32,469 nt of DNA from Nocardia takedensis NBRC 100417 (lineage in GTDB: Bacteria; Actinomycetota; Actinomycetes; Mycobacteriales; Mycobacteriaceae). The notes under the pieces were generated by a model, which was not told where the DNA came from, did not search any database, and saw only the letters and a list, made by a program, of their open reading frames with translations. Below, piece by piece: positions 23,583 to 32,378 of this stretch; within the stretch, counting starts at the first letter, position 1; every line of letters begins with the position of its first letter. Where the stretch lies: NCBI RefSeq assembly GCF_000308695.1, contig NZ_BAGG01000063.1:1-32469 (forward strand), written 5' to 3'. The translations under genes were made by a program, and so were the position numbers.

Positions 23583-25457
23583 ATGGAGACCGCGTCGGCC
23601 ACCCGCACGGAGTCGGTGGCCCGGCGACCGGACACCGTCGAGACCGTCTGGACCCGGTTCACGACCGGACGGCGCGGAATTCTGACCGTGGCGGTGGTCC
23701 TGATCCTGGTCCAGACGGGGGTGCGCGGCTGGGTCGCGGGCAGCGGCTACTTCTATTGGGACGACCTGATCCTGGTCAGTCGCGCCGCCCGCTTCCCGCT
23801 GCTGTCGCACGATCTGCTGCTCGGCGATCACGACGGACACCTGATGCCGTTGGCGTTCGCGGTGAGCTGGGTGGTCACGTCGATAGCGCCGCTGGTGTGG
23901 GCACTGCCGGTGGTGCTGTTGGTCGCGGCGCAAGCGGCGGCGTCGTTGGCCGTGCTGCGGATGCTGGTCGTCCTGGCCGGGGTGCGCACGGCGATCCTCG
24001 TCCCCTTGGCGTTCTACCTGTTCTGTCCGTTGACGGTGACGGCGTTCGCGTGGTGGTCGGCGGCGCTGAACGCGCTGCCGTTGCAGTTCGCGCTGGCGTG
24101 GGTGATCGCGGACGCGGTCGCGCTGACCCGGACCGGCCGCACCCGCTACGCGATCTCGGGTGTGCTGGTGACCGTGTTCGCGCTGCTGTTCTTCGAGAAG
24201 GCGGTGGTGGTGCCCGTCGTCGCGTTCGCGGTGGCGGTGCTGGTGCTGGTGGTCGAGGGCCGGGAGTCGCCGGTGCGCACGGTCCTGCGGCGGGCGAGCG
24301 GACTGTGGGCCGGGTGCGCGGTGGTGCTCATCGGCTGGGTGGCGATCTATCTGACCGCGGTCGGCGCCTCGGCGGTGGACCGCGACTTCGGCGAGGTCCG
24401 CACCCTGTTGCCGGGGGCAACCTCGGCCGGACTGGTGCCCGCGCTCGTCGGCGGTCCGTGGGTGTGGGAGCGCTGGCTGCCGTCGATGCCGTGGGCGGAT
24501 CCGCCGGGGTGGACGGTCGCGCTGTCCTGGGCGGCGGTGGTCCTGGCACTGCTCTGGTCGGTGCGCGCCCGCGAGCGGGTGTGGCCGGTGTGGCTGATGG
24601 TGACGGTCTACGTGCTGGTCGCCGAGTTGCCGGTGGCGCTGGCGCGCGGCGGACCGAATACGGCGGGCGAGTTGATGCAGTCGCTGCGGTATTTCGCCGA
24701 CGCGACCGTGGTGTTCACCGCCGCGGGCACCCTGTTCCTGAGGGCGCGGCCCAGGGGCGAGGCGAGTGATCGACTGTCGTGGGTGACGACAGCACTACGC
24801 CCGACCGGCACGCGGACCCGTCGCCTCGTCCTCGCGGCCACCGCGCTGTTCGTCGTCAGCGGACTGTTCTCCACCTACACCTTCGTGCGTTCCTGGCGCG
24901 TGACCCCGACCAGTGCCTATCTGAGCTCCGCCCGCGAGGCGCTGGCCGCCTGGGACGGTGTGCCCCTGCTGGACCAGGAGGTCCCGTGGACGGTGCTCAA
25001 CCCGTTGGCCTACCCGGAGAATCTGGCGAGCCGGGTGCTCGCGCCGATCGCCGCGCCGGGCACCTTCGCCGAGTCGACGCCGCGTCTGCGCATGTTCACC
25101 GACGACGGGCGTCTGGTCGAGGCGGTGGTGTGGTGGAATCGCGGCATCGTGGCAGGCCCGGAACCCGGTTGCGGGCATCGTCTGCGCGGGCCGCAGCCGA
25201 TGGATGTGCCGCTGAACGGACCGATGCTGGAACACGAGTGGACGGCGCAACTGAACTACCTGTCGGATCGCGACGGCCGGATCACGGTGGGCTTCGAGCG
25301 GGGTCGCCCGGTCGCGGTGCCGGTGACCAAGGGCCTGCACACGGTCTTCGTGCGGGTGGTGGGCAGCGGTTCGGCGCTGCGGATCGGTTCGGCCACACCG
25401 GGTCTGGATCTGTGTCTGGGTGAGGGGCCGGTCGGCGTCGCCTCCTTCGATTTCTGA
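23583..25457 (+). CDS. Polytopic membrane protein, possible GT-C-type glycosyltransferase
   Basis: I do not recognise this 624-residue protein with certainty. It has a ~30-residue cytoplasmic start, TM1 (about 34-52), an extracytoplasmic loop with YFYWDDLILVSRA and HDGHLMPLAF, roughly ten more hydrophobic helices up to about residue 440, and a ~185-residue C-terminal soluble domain. A WDD-type acidic motif in the first outer loop, in a protein of this layout, is characteristic of GT-C glycosyltransferases that use polyprenyl-phosphate sugars, which build the arabinogalactan and related glycans of Mycobacteriales. The assignment is an inference. The start at 23583 lies eight bases after TAGGGT, so the mRNA may be nearly leaderless. 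Confidence 0.7.
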   Translation: METASATRTESVARRPDTVETVWTRFTTGRRGILTVAVVLILVQTGVRGWVAGSGYFYWDDLILVSRAARFPLLSHDLLLGDHDGHLMPLAFAVSWVVTSIAPLVWALPVVLLVAAQAAASLAVLRMLVVLAGVRTAILVPLAFYLFCPLTVTAFAWWSAALNALPLQFALAWVIADAVALTRTGRTRYAISGVLVTVFALLFFEKAVVVPVVAFAVAVLVLVVEGRESPVRTVLRRASGLWAGCAVVLIGWVAIYLTAVGASAVDRDFGEVRTLLPGATSAGLVPALVGGPWVWERWLPSMPWADPPGWTVALSWAAVVLALLWSVRARERVWPVWLMVTVYVLVAELPVALARGGPNTAGELMQSLRYFADATVVFTAAGTLFLRARPRGEASDRLSWVTTALRPTGTRTRRLVLAATALFVVSGLFSTYTFVRSWRVTPTSAYLSSAREALAAWDGVPLLDQEVPWTVLNPLAYPENLASRVLAPIAAPGTFAESTPRLRMFTDDGRLVEAVVWWNRGIVAGPEPGCGHRLRGPQPMDVPLNGPMLEHEWTAQLNYLSDRDGRITVGFERGRPVAVPVTKGLHTVFVRVVGSGSALRIGSATPGLDLCLGEGPVGVASFDF

Positions 25458-25750
25458 GCGGTGGGTCGACCGCGCGAATTCGCTTCGGGCCGTGAACGAC
25501 AACGCAACAACTCGTGACGGCCAGTCGATCCCCTCGGGAACTCTCGCGGTCGATCGGAGCGCGCGCGGGTGGACGCGGCGAGCCGGCTCCGAACGCGGGC
25601 ACCTGCCTTCACCTGCGCGAACCGGTCCATAAGAGGTCAAGTGCCGCAGGGAAACCGGAAGTTCACGCCCATTCCGCTCGGACGTCGAGTCGCTCGAAAT
25701 GCCGGTATCGTCTCGCCGCGCAGGTCCGTGGGTGTGAGGTCGAGGGAGAC

Positions 25751-27136
25751 GTGGTGGCGGTCGACGAAGTGCGCGAAGAACAGGCTATGCGGCGGATGAC
25801 CGACAGCCTGCTCGAGAATTACGGTCCCGCCCATACGCCCGAGCGCGTGCAGACGGTGATCACCGATGTCCGCGCCCGCTACGCCGATCATCCGGTGCGC
25901 GAGTTCGTGCCGATCCTGATCGAGCGGGTCGTGCGCCGCGAACTGGAGACGCCGGAGGAGACCGTCGCCACGGCCGAATTGGTCAGCACCGGAACCGGAG
26001 CCGAGCCGGAAGCCGCCGTGCCCGCGACCGGCGGCGGGGGACTGCCGCTTTCGCGCCGCAACGTGCTGCTGGTCGGCGGCGCGGTGGCCGTCGTCGCGGT
26101 CGTCGCGATCGGATTCGGGCTGAGCGGCGGCGAGTCGACGCCCGCGCCCGCCGCCGCCACCGCACCGCTGACGGTGGTGCGGGGTGTGGTCGGTTCGGAG
26201 AAGATGCCGTTCTTCCAGGATCCCCGGGTGGCCGAGGCGTTGGCCGCGCACGGGTTGAAGGTGGAGGTGCAGGCGGCGGGGTCGCGGCAGATCGCGACCT
26301 CGGTGGACCTGGCAGGTCTGGATTTCGCGTTCCCCTCCAGCGCGCCGGCCGCCGAGCGAATCCTGCGCGCCCGCAACATCACCGACAAGTACACTCCCTT
26401 CTCCTCGCCGATGGCGATCGCGACGTTCCAGCCGATCGTGGACCTGTTGACCCGGGTGGGCGTGGTGCGTCCCGGCCCGGTGCCGACCTTCGACATGGCC
26501 CGCTACCTGGAGTTGGTACGGAACAACACCGAATGGGCGGCGCTGCCGGACAACACCGCCTACCCGGTGCGCAAGAACATCCTGATCTCGACCACCGATC
26601 CGCGGACGTCGAATTCGGCGGCGATGTACCTGTCGATGGCCAGTTTCGTGGCCAACGACAACGCGATCGTGCAGGGCGGCCCGGCCGAGCAGGCGGTGCT
26701 GCCGACGGTGTCGAAGCTGTTCGTCGGGCAGGGCTACACCGAGAACACCACCGAAGGCCCCTTCCAGGAGTATCTGAACTCGGGGATGGGCGCGACGCCG
26801 CTGGTGCTGATCTACGAGGCGCAGTTCGTGGAGGCCACGGTCGCGGGCAAGGTGGCCCCGGGCATGGTGCTGACCTACCCGTCGCCGACGGTGCTGTCCA
26901 AGCACACGCTGGTCCCGCTGGCCGGCAACGGCGACCGGATCGGTGAGCTGCTGAGTGCGGATCCGACCCTGCGCCGCCTCGCCGCCGACCATGGATTCCG
27001 GACCGGCGACGCCGCCGAATTCGCCGAGGCTACCCGGGGAATGCCGGTGGCCCCGCAGGTGATCGATGTGGTCGAGACTCCCACCTACGACACCCTCGAG
27101 CGGTTGCTGGACGGGGTGTCGCGCACCTACAACTGA
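25751..27136 (+). CDS. Membrane-anchored solute-binding-like protein with cytoplasmic helical domain
   Basis: The ~461-residue protein has three parts. Residues 9-66 form predicted helices (MRRMTDSLLENYG, ERVQTVITDVRARYADHPVREFVPILIERVVRREL), resembling the three-helix dimerisation domains of small actinobacterial proteins. After a Glu/Thr/Gly-rich linker, SRRNVLLVGGAVAVVAVVAIGFGL (101-124) is one transmembrane segment with positive residues inside. The outer ~330 residues resemble a type 2 periplasmic binding protein (SEKMPFFQDPRVAEAL, DFAFPSSAPAAERI, LIYEAQFVEA, GMVLTYPSPTVLSKHTLVPL). No lipobox or signal peptidase site is seen. No ABC transporter is adjacent, so it may sense rather than import. 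GTG 25751 and GTG 25754 compete as start; GAGGGAG fits the latter better. Confidence 0.7.
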   Translation: MVAVDEVREEQAMRRMTDSLLENYGPAHTPERVQTVITDVRARYADHPVREFVPILIERVVRRELETPEETVATAELVSTGTGAEPEAAVPATGGGGLPLSRRNVLLVGGAVAVVAVVAIGFGLSGGESTPAPAAATAPLTVVRGVVGSEKMPFFQDPRVAEALAAHGLKVEVQAAGSRQIATSVDLAGLDFAFPSSAPAAERILRARNITDKYTPFSSPMAIATFQPIVDLLTRVGVVRPGPVPTFDMARYLELVRNNTEWAALPDNTAYPVRKNILISTTDPRTSNSAAMYLSMASFVANDNAIVQGGPAEQAVLPTVSKLFVGQGYTENTTEGPFQEYLNSGMGATPLVLIYEAQFVEATVAGKVAPGMVLTYPSPTVLSKHTLVPLAGNGDRIGELLSADPTLRRLAADHGFRTGDAAEFAEATRGMPVAPQVIDVVETPTYDTLERLLDGVSRTYN

Positions 27137-27216
27137 GAAATCTCGTCCGCGGCGATTAGTTCGTGACGCGTGTTCCGTCTGCACTGGGGAACAGTCACGA
27201 TCGCTCAGGAGAGACC

Positions 27217-28035
27217 ATGACGACCTCGGTTGCCGGCCATACCCTCGACGTCGCGGACGCGCGTCTGCACTACGAGGTCCGGGGGCGCGGGCCGCTGGTC
27301 GTGTTGGTGGGCGCGCCGATGGGAGCCCAGGATTTCGCGCCACTGGCCGAACTGCTGGCCGCCGACCGGACCGTGGTCACCACCGACCCGCGTGGTCACG
27401 GGCGCAGCGCCCTCGCCGATCCGGACAGCGATTCCACCCCCGAGGCGCGCGGCGCGGATCTGGCCGCGTTGATCACCCACCTCGGGATCGGTCCGGCGGT
27501 GGTGTTCGGGTCCAGCGGCGGGGCGGTGAGCGCGTTGGCGCTGGCGCAGCGGTCACCGGATCTGGTGACGACGGTGGTGGCGCACGAACCGCCGCTCATC
27601 GACGTGCTGGCGGATCGCGAGGAGCTCTACCGGGGCACCCGCGAGCTGGTGCGGGCTCACCGCTCCGGCGACGGAGTGGGCGCGTGGCGGATGTTCTTCG
27701 CCCAGGCGGGGATCGAGATGCCGGAGGACGTGCTGACCGAGATGTTCGGCCCGAACCGTGATCCGGCGCTGTTGGCCGACGAACGGTACTGGTTCGAGCA
27801 CGAAATCCTCGGCACCGTCTCATTCGAACCCGACGTTGCGGCCCTGAACGCCGCCCCGACCCGGATCGTGGTCGGGTTGGGGGCGGAGTCGAGCGGGCAG
27901 TTGTGCGAGCGGACGTGTCACGCGCTGGCGTATCGCCTCGGACTCGAGCCGATGATCTTCCCCGGCGGCCACACCGGATTCCTCGACGACCCCGCGGCTT
28001 TCGCGCCGCGCCTGCGCGAGGTGCTGCGCGGCTGA
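27217..28035 (+). CDS. Alpha/beta hydrolase
   Basis: The 272-residue cytosolic hydrolase has the classical fold: oxyanion region VLVGAPMGAQDF (30-40), TTDPRGHGRS (55-64), nucleophile Ser100 in GSSGG, and catalytic His252 in PGGHTGF. The acid residue is likely in the strand near 215-225 but is not obvious. The sequence type is common in Mycobacteriales and is not specific for one substrate (ester, epoxide or lactone). AGGAGAG precedes the ATG by a few bases. The gene converges with the next GntR gene, with only three bases between the stop codons. Confidence 0.9.
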   Translation: MTTSVAGHTLDVADARLHYEVRGRGPLVVLVGAPMGAQDFAPLAELLAADRTVVTTDPRGHGRSALADPDSDSTPEARGADLAALITHLGIGPAVVFGSSGGAVSALALAQRSPDLVTTVVAHEPPLIDVLADREELYRGTRELVRAHRSGDGVGAWRMFFAQAGIEMPEDVLTEMFGPNRDPALLADERYWFEHEILGTVSFEPDVAALNAAPTRIVVGLGAESSGQLCERTCHALAYRLGLEPMIFPGGHTGFLDDPAAFAPRLREVLRG

Positions 28036-28038
28036 GCG

Positions 28039-28743
28039 TCAGTGTTCCACGCGGCGTCGGCGACGGCCCCGCGCGATGACCTCGGGGTCGAAATCGGGGT
28101 CGGACCAGGTCTCGGCCAGCGCGATACTCGTCTCGCGGCCCGCGGTGATGTGGGTGAAGGCCGAGACCGCGGCGGCGTCGCCCGCGCCCGCGGCGATGTG
28201 TTCGTAGAGTTCCTCGTGCTCGGAGCACTGTTCGACCGGGTCGCGCGAGGCGGTGAGCCGGAACAGCCATTCGGTGCGCGCGGCCAGCGGACCCATCACC
28301 GTGCTGAGCAGCGGGTTGCCCGCCATCGCGATGATCTCGGCGTGGAAGGCGGCGTTGGCGGCGGCGATGCGCGGCAGGTCGCCCGCCTCGGTGGCGGCGC
28401 GGGCCTCGGCCATGCGGTCGCCGAGCGGGGCGAGGGTTTCGGGGGTGGCGCGTTCGGCGGCCAGTCGGGCGGCCAGCGATTCCAGGACTTCGCGGATGTC
28501 GAACAGGTCGCGCACGTCGGCGGGGGAGAAGGTGGCCACCAGCGCGCCCTTGGACGGCACCAGCAGCACCAGGCCCTCGGTGGCCAGCATGCGCAGCGCC
28601 TCGCGCAGTGGAATGCGGGAAACCGCCAGTTCGGCGGCCAGATCCCGTTCGACCAGACGTGCTCCCGGACGTAGTTCCACTTCGATGATCCGGCGTTTGA
28701 GCGTCTGGTAGGCGTGGTCGCGCAACGAGGCGGGGGCAGTCAC
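28039..28743 (-). CDS. GntR family transcriptional regulator, FCD subfamily
   Basis: The 234-residue protein has a GntR winged helix (residues 6-72: DHAYQTLKRRIIEVELRPGARLVERDLA, then LAVSRIPLREALRMLATEGLV) and a C-terminal FCD domain (about 85-215, with AANAAFHAEIIAMAGN and EHEELYEHI). GTG 28743 is chosen because the frame extends into the intergenic region only with non-family sequence; TACTGT eight bases before the GTG could make it leaderless. It is divergent from the ABC importer genes at 28856 and is the best candidate for their repressor, acting on the palindrome at 28827-28844. Its ligand would be the imported compound or a product. Confidence 0.92.
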   Translation of the reverse strand: MTAPASLRDHAYQTLKRRIIEVELRPGARLVERDLAAELAVSRIPLREALRMLATEGLVLLVPSKGALVATFSPADVRDLFDIREVLESLAARLAAERATPETLAPLGDRMAEARAATEAGDLPRIAAANAAFHAEIIAMAGNPLLSTVMGPLAARTEWLFRLTASRDPVEQCSEHEELYEHIAAGAGDAAAVSAFTHITAGRETSIALAETWSDPDFDPEVIARGRRRRRVEH

Positions 28744-28826
28744 AGCAATCCACAGTAACCGTATCGCCGAGGGGTTTTCGCAGCCGAAACATGCGCGGAA
28801 CGCCCGCGCCACACCGAACCGCCAAG

Positions 28827-28844
28827 TTAACGGTATACCAATAA
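28827..28844. promoter_or_regulatory. Probable GntR operator before the ABC importer operon
   Basis: TTAACGGTATACCAATAA is an 18-bp imperfect palindrome (14 of 18 positions symmetric) with the perfect core GGTATACC. It lies just upstream of the ATPase gene's ribosome-binding site, a position where a GntR repressor would block the promoter. The minus strand near the regulator start (28750-28762) carries a related ATACGGTTAC, which hints at autoregulation. Confidence 0.6.
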
Positions 28845-28852
28845 GGAGGTGA
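28843..28852 (+). promoter_or_regulatory. Near-perfect Shine-Dalgarno sequence that sets the ATPase start
   Basis: AAGGAGGTGA is complementary to the 3' end of 16S rRNA along its whole length and lies three bases before the GTG at 28856 (core GGAGG six bases away). It fixes that GTG as the start and implies strong translation of the operon's first gene. Confidence 0.85.
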
Positions 28853-28855
28853 ACC

Positions 28856-30391
28856 GTGGCGGTGGCTCTGGAGATGAGCGGCGTCGGCAAGACCTACGGC
28901 CCGGTGCGCGCGCTCGACGGAATCGAGCTGAGCGTACGCACCGGCGAGGTGCACTGCGTGCTCGGGGAGAACGGCGCGGGCAAGTCCACGCTGTGCAATC
29001 TCGTCTACGGCGGCGCGAGCCTGGACAGCGGCCGGATGCGCCTGTTCGGCGCGGACTACCGGCCGCGCAGGCCCGCCGACGCGCTCGCCCACGGCATCGC
29101 GATGGTGCACCAGCATTTCAGCCTGGTGCCGGAACTGACCGTCGCGGAGAACTTGGCGCTCGGCGAAGGACTGCGCCTGCGGTTGCCGCGCCGCGAACTC
29201 GCCGCCCGCGCCGACGCGCTCGCCGCCGAATTCGGCCTGGTCCTCGACCTCGGGGCGCGCGCGGGCGCGCTGTCGGTCGGCGCGCGCCAACGCGTGGAGA
29301 TCGTCAAGGCGCTGCTGCGCGACCCGAAGCTGATCCTGCTCGACGAACCCACCGCCGTCCTCGGCCCCGCCGATATCGGGGGCCTACTCGACACCTGCCG
29401 CCGCATCGCCGACTCCGGCCGCGCGGTCGTGCTGGTCACCCACAAACTCGGCGAGATCGAACGCGTCGGTGACCGGGCCACCGTGCTGCGCGGCGGACGC
29501 GTCTCGGCGGCGGGGACGCTGTCCTCGTTCACCCGCGACGCGCTGGTCGAGGCGATGATCGGCCGCGACGCGGGCGAACTGGACCAGGCGCTGACCACCG
29601 GCGTCGCCGCCGCCCGCACCGCCCGCCCGCCGATCACCGCCGAGCCGATCCTGCGGGTGCGGGACCTGAGCCACACCGGACCCACTGGCGCCGCGACCCT
29701 CGACGGGCTCGAGGTGGACCTGCGCCCCGGCGAGATCACCGGCATCGCGGGCGTCGAGGGCAACGGGCAGAGCGAACTGGTCGCCGTGCTCAGCGGCGCA
29801 CTGCGCGCCGCGGCGGGGAGCGTCGAACTGGACGGGCGCGACCTCACCCACGCGCCGCCCGCCCGCCGCACCGCCGCCGGTCTGGGCGTCATCCCCGAGG
29901 ACCGCCACCACGAGGGTTGCCTGCCCGCGATGAGTCTGGCCGAGAACCTCTACCTGGGCCGACTCGCCGACTTCCGGCGGCGCGGACTGCTGGACCGCCG
30001 CGCCCTGCACCGCGCCGCCACCGCCGTCATCGACCGCGACGACATCCGGGCCGCCGGGCCGCGCGCCCCGCTGCGGACCCTCTCGGGCGGCAACCAGCAG
30101 AAAGTCGTGGTGGCCAGGGAACTGGCCATCGACCCGCTGCGCTGCCTGATCGCCGCCCACCCCACCCGCGGCCTCGACCTCGGCGCGGTCGACGCGGTGT
30201 TGCGGCGACTGCGCGCGGCCGCCGCGGCGGGCGCGGCCGTGCTGGTGGTCTCCCACGAAGTGCCCGAACTGCTCAGCCTGTGCGACCGCGTCCTGGTCGC
30301 CTATCGCGGACGCCTGCACGGACCGGTGGACCCCACCGAAGCCGGCGCCGCCGACCGCATCGCCCACCTCATGCTCGGAACGGCCTCATGA
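28856..30391 (+). CDS. Double ABC ATPase of a BMP/guanosine-type importer
   Basis: The 511-residue protein fuses two ABC ATPase domains, as in the RbsA/XylG/YufO group. Domain 1 (about 4-240) has a full Walker A GENGAGKST (37-45), signature LSVGARQRVEI and Walker B LILLDEPTA. Domain 2 (about 255-505) has the degenerate Walker A typical of this family (GVEGNGQSEL), signature LSGGNQQKVVVAREL and HPTRGLDLGA. With two downstream permeases it forms an importer of the type that takes up nucleosides (YufOPQ/NupOPQ). No solute-binding lipoprotein gene lies upstream; it may be beyond the window's right edge. Its stop overlaps the next start in an ATGA. It is probably regulated by the divergent GntR. 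Confidence 0.94.
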   Translation: MAVALEMSGVGKTYGPVRALDGIELSVRTGEVHCVLGENGAGKSTLCNLVYGGASLDSGRMRLFGADYRPRRPADALAHGIAMVHQHFSLVPELTVAENLALGEGLRLRLPRRELAARADALAAEFGLVLDLGARAGALSVGARQRVEIVKALLRDPKLILLDEPTAVLGPADIGGLLDTCRRIADSGRAVVLVTHKLGEIERVGDRATVLRGGRVSAAGTLSSFTRDALVEAMIGRDAGELDQALTTGVAAARTARPPITAEPILRVRDLSHTGPTGAATLDGLEVDLRPGEITGIAGVEGNGQSELVAVLSGALRAAAGSVELDGRDLTHAPPARRTAAGLGVIPEDRHHEGCLPAMSLAENLYLGRLADFRRRGLLDRRALHRAATAVIDRDDIRAAGPRAPLRTLSGGNQQKVVVARELAIDPLRCLIAAHPTRGLDLGAVDAVLRRLRAAAAAGAAVLVVSHEVPELLSLCDRVLVAYRGRLHGPVDPTEAGAADRIAHLMLGTAS

Positions 30392-31458
30392 CCTCCACCA
30401 CCCGTTCAGTCCTGCCGCCCGGATTACCCCGCGACCTCGCCGTCTACCTCGGCGCGGTCCTGCTCACCCTGCTCGTCGGCCTCGGCCTGGTCCTGCTCAG
30501 CGGCGCCGACCCGCGCACCGCGCTCGACGCGCTCACCGACGGAATGTTCGACTCCGCCTACGGATTCGGCAGCGCGCTCAACGCCGCCGCGGTCCTGGCC
30601 CTGATCGGCGCCGGATTCACCATCGCCCGTCGCGCCGGCTTGGTCAACGTGGGCGGCGAAGGCCAACTCGCGCTCGGCGGCATCGCGGCCGCCGCGGTCG
30701 GCACGACCCTGCCCGCGACCACGCCGCCCGCGCTCGCGGTCACACTGGTGCTGGTCGCCGGATTCCTGGCGGGCGGGGCCTGGGCGGGTCTGGCCGCCGC
30801 GCTGGTGGTGTGGCGGCGCACCAGCGAAGTGATCACCACGCTGCTGCTCAATTTCGTCGGACTCGGCCTGGTCACCCTGGTCGTGCACGAGGAAGGGCTG
30901 CTGCGTCAGCCGGTGACCTCCGCCGAGACGCTGCCGCAGTCCGCGCCGCTGGTCGCTCCCGCGCGTCTGCCGCTGCTGGGCACGCCCGGCTCGCCTGCCA
31001 CCATCGCGGTGCTGCTGGCCGTGGTCGCCGCCGTGGTGACCGCGATCGTGCTGCGCCGCACCGTGACCGGTACCCGCTTGGCCGCGGTCGGACTGTCCGA
31101 ACCGGCCGCCGCGCGCCTGGGACTGCCGGTGGCGCGACTGCGGTTCGGGGCGCTGTCGGTCGCGGGCGGACTCGCCGGACTGGCGGGCGCGGGACTGGTC
31201 GCGACCGTGCCGTTCGTACTGGCCGAACACTTCACTTCCGGCTACGGTTTCGCCGGGCTCGTCGTCGGCCTGCTCGCCCGCGGATCGCTGACCGCGGTGG
31301 TCGGGATCGCGCTGGCCTTCGGCCTGCTGGCCTCGGGCGGGATCAATCTGCAACTCGCGGCGGGCGTTCCGGCCTCCTCCGTGCAGATCGTGCAGAGCGT
31401 GCTGACCATCCTGGTCGCCGCCGCGGTCGTCCTGCGCGGAACCGGGGGCGCCCGATGA
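30388..31458 (+). CDS. ABC importer permease (BPD_transp_2 type), first subunit
   Basis: The 356-residue polytopic protein resembles the larger permease of guanosine/BMP-type importers (YufP/NupP). About nine hydrophobic helices are visible. The family motif INVGGEGQ appears as LVNVGGEGQLALGG (about 87-100), followed by a long helix-rich segment with VVWRRTSEVITTLLLNF, the EAA-like loop contacting the ATPase, and RTVTGTRLAAVGLSEPAAARLGLPVARLR near 225-255. The start ATG overlaps the ATPase stop and its stop overlaps the next permease start, so the three are translationally coupled. Confidence 0.93.
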   Translation: MTSTTRSVLPPGLPRDLAVYLGAVLLTLLVGLGLVLLSGADPRTALDALTDGMFDSAYGFGSALNAAAVLALIGAGFTIARRAGLVNVGGEGQLALGGIAAAAVGTTLPATTPPALAVTLVLVAGFLAGGAWAGLAAALVVWRRTSEVITTLLLNFVGLGLVTLVVHEEGLLRQPVTSAETLPQSAPLVAPARLPLLGTPGSPATIAVLLAVVAAVVTAIVLRRTVTGTRLAAVGLSEPAAARLGLPVARLRFGALSVAGGLAGLAGAGLVATVPFVLAEHFTSGYGFAGLVVGLLARGSLTAVVGIALAFGLLASGGINLQLAAGVPASSVQIVQSVLTILVAAAVVLRGTGGAR

Positions 31459-32378
31459 GCGCCACCGGAGAACTCCTCGACGGCGGTGTGCGCCTGGCGA
31501 TCCCGCTGCTGCTGGCCTCGGCGGGGGAACTGGTCAGTGAACGCGCCGGTGTCCTCAACCTCAGCGTCGAGGCGATGATGCTCACCAGCGCCTTCGCCGG
31601 GGCGATCGGCGCGCACAGCAGCGGCAGCGCCGGCGTGGGCGTGCTGTGCGCCCTGGTGGCGGGTCTCCTGGTCGCGGTCCTGCAAGCCGTGCTGAGCGTG
31701 ACATTGCGCGCGGACCAGATCGTCACCGGCATCGCCGCAAACGCGCTGGCCCTGGGCGCGACCACGTTCGGGTCGCGGCTGTATTTCACCGGCGGACGCA
31801 CCGTCCCCGGCTTCGACCGCCTCGAGATCCCGGTCCTGAGCGACCTCCCGCTGATCGGTCCGGCGCTGTTCGGGCAGACCGTTCTCGGCTACCTCGGCAT
31901 CGCGGTGGCGGTCGCGCTGGCGGTGCTGTTCAGCCATCGGACCGGGCTCGGACTCGCGGTCACCGCCGTCGGCGCGGACCCCGTCACCGCCGATCGCGGC
32001 GGTATCCCGGTCACCACGTTGCGCTTCTGCGTGGTCCTGCTCGCCGGGCTGACCGGCGGACTCGCCGGTGCGCACCTGGCGCTTGCCGACGTGCACGCCT
32101 TCACCGACAATCTCACCGCCGGCGCGGGCTATCTGGCGGTGGTGGCGGTGATCGCGGGCCGCTGGCGGGCGTGGCCGACCATGCTGGCCTGCTTGTTCTT
32201 CGGCCTGGCCCAGGCCATGCAGTTCGCGGCGCCGTCGTTCGGACTGCACCTGCCGACCGCCGTGCTGGTGATGTCGCCCTATCTGCTCGCGGTGCTCGCC
32301 GTCAGCGGATTGGTCGGCGCCAGCCGCGCACCGGTCGCACTCACCGTTCCGTTCCTGCGAGAGGCGAAGGCCCGATGA
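31455..32378 (+). CDS. ABC importer permease (BPD_transp_2 type), second subunit
   Basis: The 307-residue protein is the smaller permease of the same importer (YufQ/NupQ-like). It begins MSATGELLDGGVRLAIPLLLASAGELVSERAGVLNLSVEAMML, the hallmark ERAGVLNLSVEA segment of these permeases, and later has RTGLGLAVTAVGADPVTADRGG, the coupling loop. About eight membrane helices are visible. Its ATG overlaps the stop of the preceding permease gene and its stop overlaps the start of the next gene, so the operon continues unbroken. Confidence 0.93.
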   Translation: MSATGELLDGGVRLAIPLLLASAGELVSERAGVLNLSVEAMMLTSAFAGAIGAHSSGSAGVGVLCALVAGLLVAVLQAVLSVTLRADQIVTGIAANALALGATTFGSRLYFTGGRTVPGFDRLEIPVLSDLPLIGPALFGQTVLGYLGIAVAVALAVLFSHRTGLGLAVTAVGADPVTADRGGIPVTTLRFCVVLLAGLTGGLAGAHLALADVHAFTDNLTAGAGYLAVVAVIAGRWRAWPTMLACLFFGLAQAMQFAAPSFGLHLPTAVLVMSPYLLAVLAVSGLVGASRAPVALTVPFLREAKAR

